Shown piece after piece: positions 59,826 through 64,000 of a stretch of DNA of 64,000 nt. The notes beneath the pieces are model-generated. The model was not told where the DNA came from and ran no database searches. It worked only from the letters and a program-made list of their open reading frames with translations. Origin of the DNA: Brevibacterium gallinarum (GTDB lineage Bacteria > Actinomycetota > Actinomycetes > Actinomycetales > Brevibacteriaceae); the NCBI RefSeq assembly GCF_014836885.1, contig NZ_JACSPY010000001.1:186001-250000 (forward strand), given 5' to 3'. The translations under genes were made by a program, and so were the position numbers. The stretch's first letter is position 1. Each line of letters begins with the position of its first letter.

Positions 59826-60436
59826 CACAGACCTCCGAGGATGCCCGAGGGCAGGTTGAGACCGAGCGAGACGTCGAGCGCCAGATAGATGATCGAGGAC
59901 ACGGTGAGCGCGACCGTCGCATCGAACAGCGGCTTCGTCGAGCCCATTGCGCGCGTGACGCACCAGTACAGGCCCGCGGCAGCGAGGATCCAGCCGAGCG
60001 GTTCGAGCAGGAGCACGAAGCCGGCGAACCCGCCGATCGCCCACGCCAAGGAGGCGTAGTCGCTGAAGGTGCGGTAGCGGCCCTGGGCTGCGGCGATGTC
60101 ATCCGGGTCGGCCGACGTGCCGCCGGCGACCGCTCCGCCGGCCTCGACCGGGGCCTCGGGCGTGCGGATGTAGGCGATGGTCAGCAGCGCGGCGAGCAGG
60201 TAGCTGGCGATCGCGATGACCATCGGCACGAACTGCGGGCCGGGCTTGTCGGCGTCTTCGGCAACCTGCATCGTCAGCACGCCGTAGAGCATGTACGTGC
60301 CGAAGGCGGCCATGATGAGCGCGAGGACGAGCCCGGAACGGCCGGTCCACCAGGACCTGCTGCCGGCTGCGGCAGCAGCATCGGCGCTGGCAGTGCCCGG
60401 CGTGTGGGCGCCGGTGTGTGCGGGGGTCTCGTTCAC
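59825..60436 (-). CDS. tctB: Tripartite tricarboxylate transporter, small membrane subunit TctB
   Basis: A 203-residue protein, GTG 60436 overlapping the tctC stop by GTGA. Four TM helices: GLVLALIMAAFGTYMLYGVL, VIAIASYLLAALLTIAY, WAIGGFAGFVLLLEPLGWIL and a last near VALTVSSIIYLALDVSLG. A Gly/Ala/Pro-rich loop separates the first and second pairs. It pairs with TctA. Confidence 0.9.
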   Translation of the reverse strand: MNETPAHTGAHTPGTASADAAAAAGSRSWWTGRSGLVLALIMAAFGTYMLYGVLTMQVAEDADKPGPQFVPMVIAIASYLLAALLTIAYIRTPEAPVEAGGAVAGGTSADPDDIAAAQGRYRTFSDYASLAWAIGGFAGFVLLLEPLGWILAAAGLYWCVTRAMGSTKPLFDATVALTVSSIIYLALDVSLGLNLPSGILGGL

Positions 60437-61467
60437 AGTCCCAGCTCCTCAAGCAGCTCGGCGGTGTTCTTCTGGTCCTCGGCGAGGAAGTCCTCGAAGT
60501 CCTCACCGGTCATCCACGCATCAGTCCACGAGTTGCGCTGGAGCGCGTCTTTCCACTCTTCGCTGTTGCGGGTCTCCTCGAGCATGGCGAGGAGTTCGGT
60601 CTTCTCCTCATCGGTGATGCCGGGGGCGGCGAGCATGCCGCGCCAGTTTCCCATGACGACGTCGACGCCCTGGTCGACCATCGGCTCGACGTCGACCCCG
60701 TCGAGCGGTTCCGGCGCGGTCAGCCCGAGTGCTTTGACGCGGCCGGCCTCGACCTGGTCGGAGACCTCGTTGTAGCCGGTCGAGGCGACATCGGTGGTGT
60801 CGGAGAGCAGCGTCTGGATCGCCTCACCGCCGCCGGACTTCGGGATGTAGGTGATGTCCTTGCCGTCGATGTCGGCTTCCTGGGCGAGCCGGGCGACGAC
60901 CTGGTGATCGAGCGAGCCGGCCGAACCGCCGGTCCAGCGGAAGCCGCTCGGGTCGTCCTTCCACGCCTCGAGCAGGCCGGGGATGTCATCGTAGGGGGCG
61001 TCGACTGGGGCGATGACGACGTCGTAGTCCTCGGCCATCCGGGCCAGCAGGGTGACGTCGTCGAAGCCGACCGGGGAGTCGTTGAGCTCGATGCCGCCGG
61101 TCATCGCCGAACCGGTGGCCATGATCGTCGATGCTTCCCCGTTCATGGTGGAGAACCGGGCCAGCCCGATCGTGCCGCCGGCGCCCGGGATGTTGACGAC
61201 CTGGGCGTTGCGGGCGACACCGGACAGGCGCATCGCCTGCTGCTGTTCGCGTACGAACGAGTCCCAGCCGCCGCCGGCTCCGGCCGGGGCGATCATCGTC
61301 AGCCCGGCGCGCAGGTCACCGGCCTGGCTGGAGGAGGAGAAGGAGAAGAATGTCGCGGTGGCGATCGCGATGACGGCGATGATCGCGTAGATCGTCAGTG
61401 CGATCTTCTTCCCAGGCGAGGCGGAGCCGCGCGTCTGTGTGCTGCCTGAGGTCGGTGGACTGCCCAC
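60433..61467 (-). CDS. tctC: Tripartite tricarboxylate transporter, binding protein TctC
   Basis: A 344-residue protein. GTG 61467 has GAAGGGA upstream at 11 nt; TTG 61503 is a possible alternative. N-terminal TM/signal anchor IALTIYAIIAVIAIATATFF without lipobox Cys, so it is probably tethered by this helix. The TctC fold has IAPAGAGGGWDSFVREQQ, VVNIPGAGGTIGLARF and GSAGSLDHQVVARLAQEADI. It binds citrate-like carboxylates and delivers them to TctAB. Substrate is not readable from sequence. Confidence 0.9.
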   Translation of the reverse strand: MGSPPTSGSTQTRGSASPGKKIALTIYAIIAVIAIATATFFSFSSSSQAGDLRAGLTMIAPAGAGGGWDSFVREQQQAMRLSGVARNAQVVNIPGAGGTIGLARFSTMNGEASTIMATGSAMTGGIELNDSPVGFDDVTLLARMAEDYDVVIAPVDAPYDDIPGLLEAWKDDPSGFRWTGGSAGSLDHQVVARLAQEADIDGKDITYIPKSGGGEAIQTLLSDTTDVASTGYNEVSDQVEAGRVKALGLTAPEPLDGVDVEPMVDQGVDVVMGNWRGMLAAPGITDEEKTELLAMLEETRNSEEWKDALQRNSWTDAWMTGEDFEDFLAEDQKNTAELLEELGL

Positions 61468-61543
61468 GTTCGGTTGTGTCCCTTCGGATCCGGCACGCGG
61501 CAATGCTGCACATCGCCCGCGCCACTGCGGTTGCGGTCGCTAA

Positions 61544-61572
61544 ATTCTATGCACCTGCTCAGACTGTGTCGA
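61544..61572 (-). promoter_or_regulatory. Promoter of tctCBA operon
   Basis: On the minus strand TCGACA and TAGAAT are separated by exactly 17 nt, with a start expected near 61537. This leaves a leader of about 70 nt before tctC. Confidence 0.65.
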
Positions 61573-61700
61573 GGATCATCTCAGCTGGCGCAACACAGCT
61601 CGCCGAGCGGGTCGAACGCCCCGGGCCCGAGGCGGTTGGGGCGGGTATACGATGACAGCACAACCGGCAGCACGTGAGAGAGGCGCAGGCAGACAGGCAG

Positions 61701-62963
61701 ATGAACAGGGCACAGCAGTCCTCGCACATGTGGCTGTGGCTGCTCGTGGCAGCCGCCGTATGCACGCAGACCGGTGTGTACCTGCTGCGTCCGGTGACGA
61801 CGTACAAGCTCATCGACCTCGGCGCCGGGGCGACCTCTGTCGGTCTCGTCACCGCGATCTACGCCCTCGTTCCGCTCGTGGCGGCACTCGCCCTCGGACG
61901 GCTGTCGGATCGCACCACCCGGCTGCGGCTCATGGTCCTTGTCGGCGCGCTCATTCTCGTCGCCGGCGGCGTGCTACTCGCGCTCGCCCAGTCACTCGTA
62001 CTCGTGGCAGTGGCCAATGCGATCCTGGGCATCGGCCACCTCGTCTTCACGATCGCCGGACAGTCCTCGATCGCCCGCTACGCGCGGGCCGACCAGCTCG
62101 ACTTCGGCTTCGGCTGGTTCACCGCCGCCTACTCCGCCGGGCAGATGATCGGTCCGCTCGGCGTCACCCTGCTGCTCGGCAGCCAGGCCGCCACCCGGAC
62201 CGGCGAGGTGTCGCTGGCGCTGTGGCTCGGTGCGATCATCACCGCCGGTGCGGTGCCGCTCATGTTCTTCAGCTCCCGGGCCTTCCAGCCCCGCCAGCAG
62301 GGATCGACCGGTCCCGAGGCGGGGGAGCGGACTGCAGACCCGCAGCCGGAGACGGACGCACCGGACACGACGGAGCCGGAGAAGGCGCGCGTGCGTTCGA
62401 TCCTGTCCAACGGCGACATCCGGGCGGCGATGCTGTCGTCGCTGGCGCTGCTGGCCGTCCTCGACATCCTCGTCGCCTTCCTCCCGCTCGTCGGCGAGGA
62501 GCATGGTGTCGCCCCGGCCTGGATCGGCGTGCTGCTGGCAGTCCGCGGTGTCTCCTCGATCATCTCGCGCGTGTTCCTGCCGTACTTCTCCCACCGCTTC
62601 GACCGCCGCCTGCTCGTCTTCGTCAGCGTGCTCGGTGCCGGGCTGTCACTGATCTTCCCGCCGATCGTGCTCGACTGGATGTGGCTGGCAGCGCTGCTGA
62701 TGCTCATCAGCGGATTCTTCCTCGGTCTCGGGCAGCCGCTGACGATGGCGCTCATCACTTCATCGGTGCCCTCGGCCTGGCGCGGTTCGGCCCTGGCGAT
62801 GCGGCTGATGGGCAACCGCATCGGCCAGGTCGCGATGCCGCTCATCGCCGGTGTCATCGCCGCGCCGGCTGGCCCGGCCGCGGCGATCTGGTGCGGTTCG
62901 GCGCTGCTGCTCGCGGCCGCCGGCCACCAGTACCACCGCAACCGCGTGGGCGGTGTGGACTGA
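61701..62963 (+). CDS. MFS transporter
   Basis: A 420-residue protein. ATG 61701 is used; GTG 61674 is in frame. Twelve hydrophobic segments in two halves. The MFS loop-2 motif is GRLSDRTTRLRLMV (near 75). A hydrophilic, acidic loop of about 45 residues (GSTGPEAGERTADPQPETDA) joins the halves. Substrate is unknown; the overall pattern is of drug/proton or sugar exporters. Confidence 0.85.
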   Translation: MNRAQQSSHMWLWLLVAAAVCTQTGVYLLRPVTTYKLIDLGAGATSVGLVTAIYALVPLVAALALGRLSDRTTRLRLMVLVGALILVAGGVLLALAQSLVLVAVANAILGIGHLVFTIAGQSSIARYARADQLDFGFGWFTAAYSAGQMIGPLGVTLLLGSQAATRTGEVSLALWLGAIITAGAVPLMFFSSRAFQPRQQGSTGPEAGERTADPQPETDAPDTTEPEKARVRSILSNGDIRAAMLSSLALLAVLDILVAFLPLVGEEHGVAPAWIGVLLAVRGVSSIISRVFLPYFSHRFDRRLLVFVSVLGAGLSLIFPPIVLDWMWLAALLMLISGFFLGLGQPLTMALITSSVPSAWRGSALAMRLMGNRIGQVAMPLIAGVIAAPAGPAAAIWCGSALLLAAAGHQYHRNRVGGVD

Positions 62964-62977
62964 CACAGACCTGGCGC

Positions 62978-64000
62978 TCAGATCCCGAGCAGCAGTTTGG
63001 CGATGCCGAAGTAGATGAGCAGACCGGAGGCGTCGACGAAGGTGGTGATGAACGGGTTGGAGAACACGGCTGGGTCCGCCCGCAGCGCCTGCGCTGCCAT
63101 CGGCATGACTCCGCCGACGGTGGCGGCCATGGTGCACACGCAGATGAGGGTGAGCCCGATGACGAGTCCGATGTGGAAGTCGTACACCGCAGTTGTGAGC
63201 AGGAACCCGAGCGTGCCGAGCGAGACGCCGAGCGTGAGCCCGACGAGGAACTCTCGGCCGATGACCTTGAACGAGTCCCGCGGCGACACATCGCCCAGCG
63301 CCAGGGCACGCGTGACCGTCGTTGCCGCCTGATTGCCGGTGTTGCCGCCGGTGCCGATGAGCAGTGGGACGAACACCGAAAGCACGAGCATCTGGCTCAG
63401 TGTGGCCTCGAAGACCTCCAGCACCTGCACCGTCAGCGTCGCCCCGATGGCGAGCACGAGCAGCCAGATGATGCGCGAGCGCATGAGCGTGATCACAGAG
63501 GTCGACATGTACGGCCGGCGCAGCGGCTCCGAACCGGACATGCGCGCCAGGTCCTCGGACTCCTCGTCCTCGAGCACCGTAAGCGCATCATCGATGGTGA
63601 AGATGCCGACGAGCCGCTGCTCGGAGTCGACGACCGGCATTGCGAGCACCTTCGCCTCCGCACACCGGCGGGCAGCGGTCTCGATCGGGGTGCGGGCGTG
63701 GACCATCTCGGGCTTGACCATGAAGTCGCGCACGAGCGTGTCCGGTGCGGCTTCGATGACATCGCGCAGGCTCACCACACCGGTGACGATCCGGTCGGCG
63801 GTGAGCACCGGGATCGTGTACAGCGTCTCCGAGTCCTTCGACCGCGCCCGCACATGCTCCATCACCTCGGCAGCGCTGGCGGTCTCGAGCACGTGGATGA
63901 GCTGCGGGCTCATCCGGCGTCCCACCGAACCGCGCGGATAACCGAGGACAATGCTCGTCAGCTCCCGCTGCGACCGATCAAGGGTGCGCAGCATCTTCGA
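62978..64000 (-). CDS. mgtE: Magnesium transporter MgtE, C-terminal part (cut by window edge)
   Basis: The frame is open to the right edge, so the N-domain is missing. Visible are the end of the superhelical N-domain (ELTSIVLGYPRGSVGRRMSP), two CBS domains (about residues 33-155, IPVLTADRIVTGVVSLRDV and MPVVDSEQRLVGIFTIDDAL), the plug helix and five TM helices with the pore motif GTGGNTGNQAATTVTRALAL. It imports Mg in response to cell Mg level through the CBS gate. Confidence 0.92.
   Translation of the reverse strand, partial: SKMLRTLDRSQRELTSIVLGYPRGSVGRRMSPQLIHVLETASAAEVMEHVRARSKDSETLYTIPVLTADRIVTGVVSLRDVIEAAPDTLVRDFMVKPEMVHARTPIETAARRCAEAKVLAMPVVDSEQRLVGIFTIDDALTVLEDEESEDLARMSGSEPLRRPYMSTSVITLMRSRIIWLLVLAIGATLTVQVLEVFEATLSQMLVLSVFVPLLIGTGGNTGNQAATTVTRALALGDVSPRDSFKVIGREFLVGLTLGVSLGTLGFLLTTAVYDFHIGLVIGLTLICVCTMAATVGGVMPMAAQALRADPAVFSNPFITTFVDASGLLIYFGIAKLLLGI

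Overview
The window comes from a high-GC actinobacterium. The anchored-repeat ABC transporter locus, LPXTG wall proteins, a TctABC-type carboxylate importer and the codon use suggest a Micrococcales member such as Brevibacterium, but the genus is an inference. There is no rRNA and no CRISPR array.

Region 1 (1-40586) is most of a siphovirus-type prophage. Its left end lies outside the window. Its right end is a tRNA-Lys(CTT) 3' fragment at 40543-40586, which lacks the 5' half of the tRNA and is read as attR. From left to right it holds an early/replication block of tightly overlapping small genes (1-13740). This includes a SNF2 helicase-DNA methyltransferase fusion, a sliding-clamp-like protein, two PD-(D/E)XK-type nucleases and an HNH protein. 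A packaging and head block follows (13830-22894): HNH, PLD-like protein, TerS, TerL, portal, ClpP-type protease with nested scaffold, decoration protein, major capsid protein and connectors. The tail block (22967-33875) has a tail tube, a -1 frameshifted assembly chaperone, a 1462-residue tape measure with two cell-wall-cleaving domains, Dit, a Gp37-like protein and a collagen-like protein. Lysis genes (33934-35480) end at a very strong terminator (35495-35531).

Region 2 (35558-40521, all minus strand) is the lysogeny module. It holds a HicA-like toxin plus HTH-protein cassette with its own palindromic operator, a five-gene unit behind a near-consensus promoter (GNAT-like protein, small acidic protein, HTH regulator, conserved protein, second tyrosine recombinase), the attR-proximal integrase, and small genes beside attR.

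Region 3 (40587-64000) is host chromosome. Next to the attachment site is a remnant of an LPXTG adhesin gene. Then come a secreted membrane-anchored protein, a TM plus beta-propeller protein, tRNA-His, an alanine/cation symporter gene broken by one in-frame TAG, and a double-GNAT acetyltransferase. The main host system is a seven-gene operon (47577-57256) for an anchored-repeat metal-type ABC transporter: an LPXTG wall protein, a ZnuA-like lipoprotein carrying an inserted wall-type repeat, a membrane-anchored repeat protein, ATPase, permease, a long surface protein and a lytic transglycosylase. It is followed by a CPBP protease, a tctCBA operon, an MFS exporter and the C-terminal part of MgtE, which is cut by the window edge.
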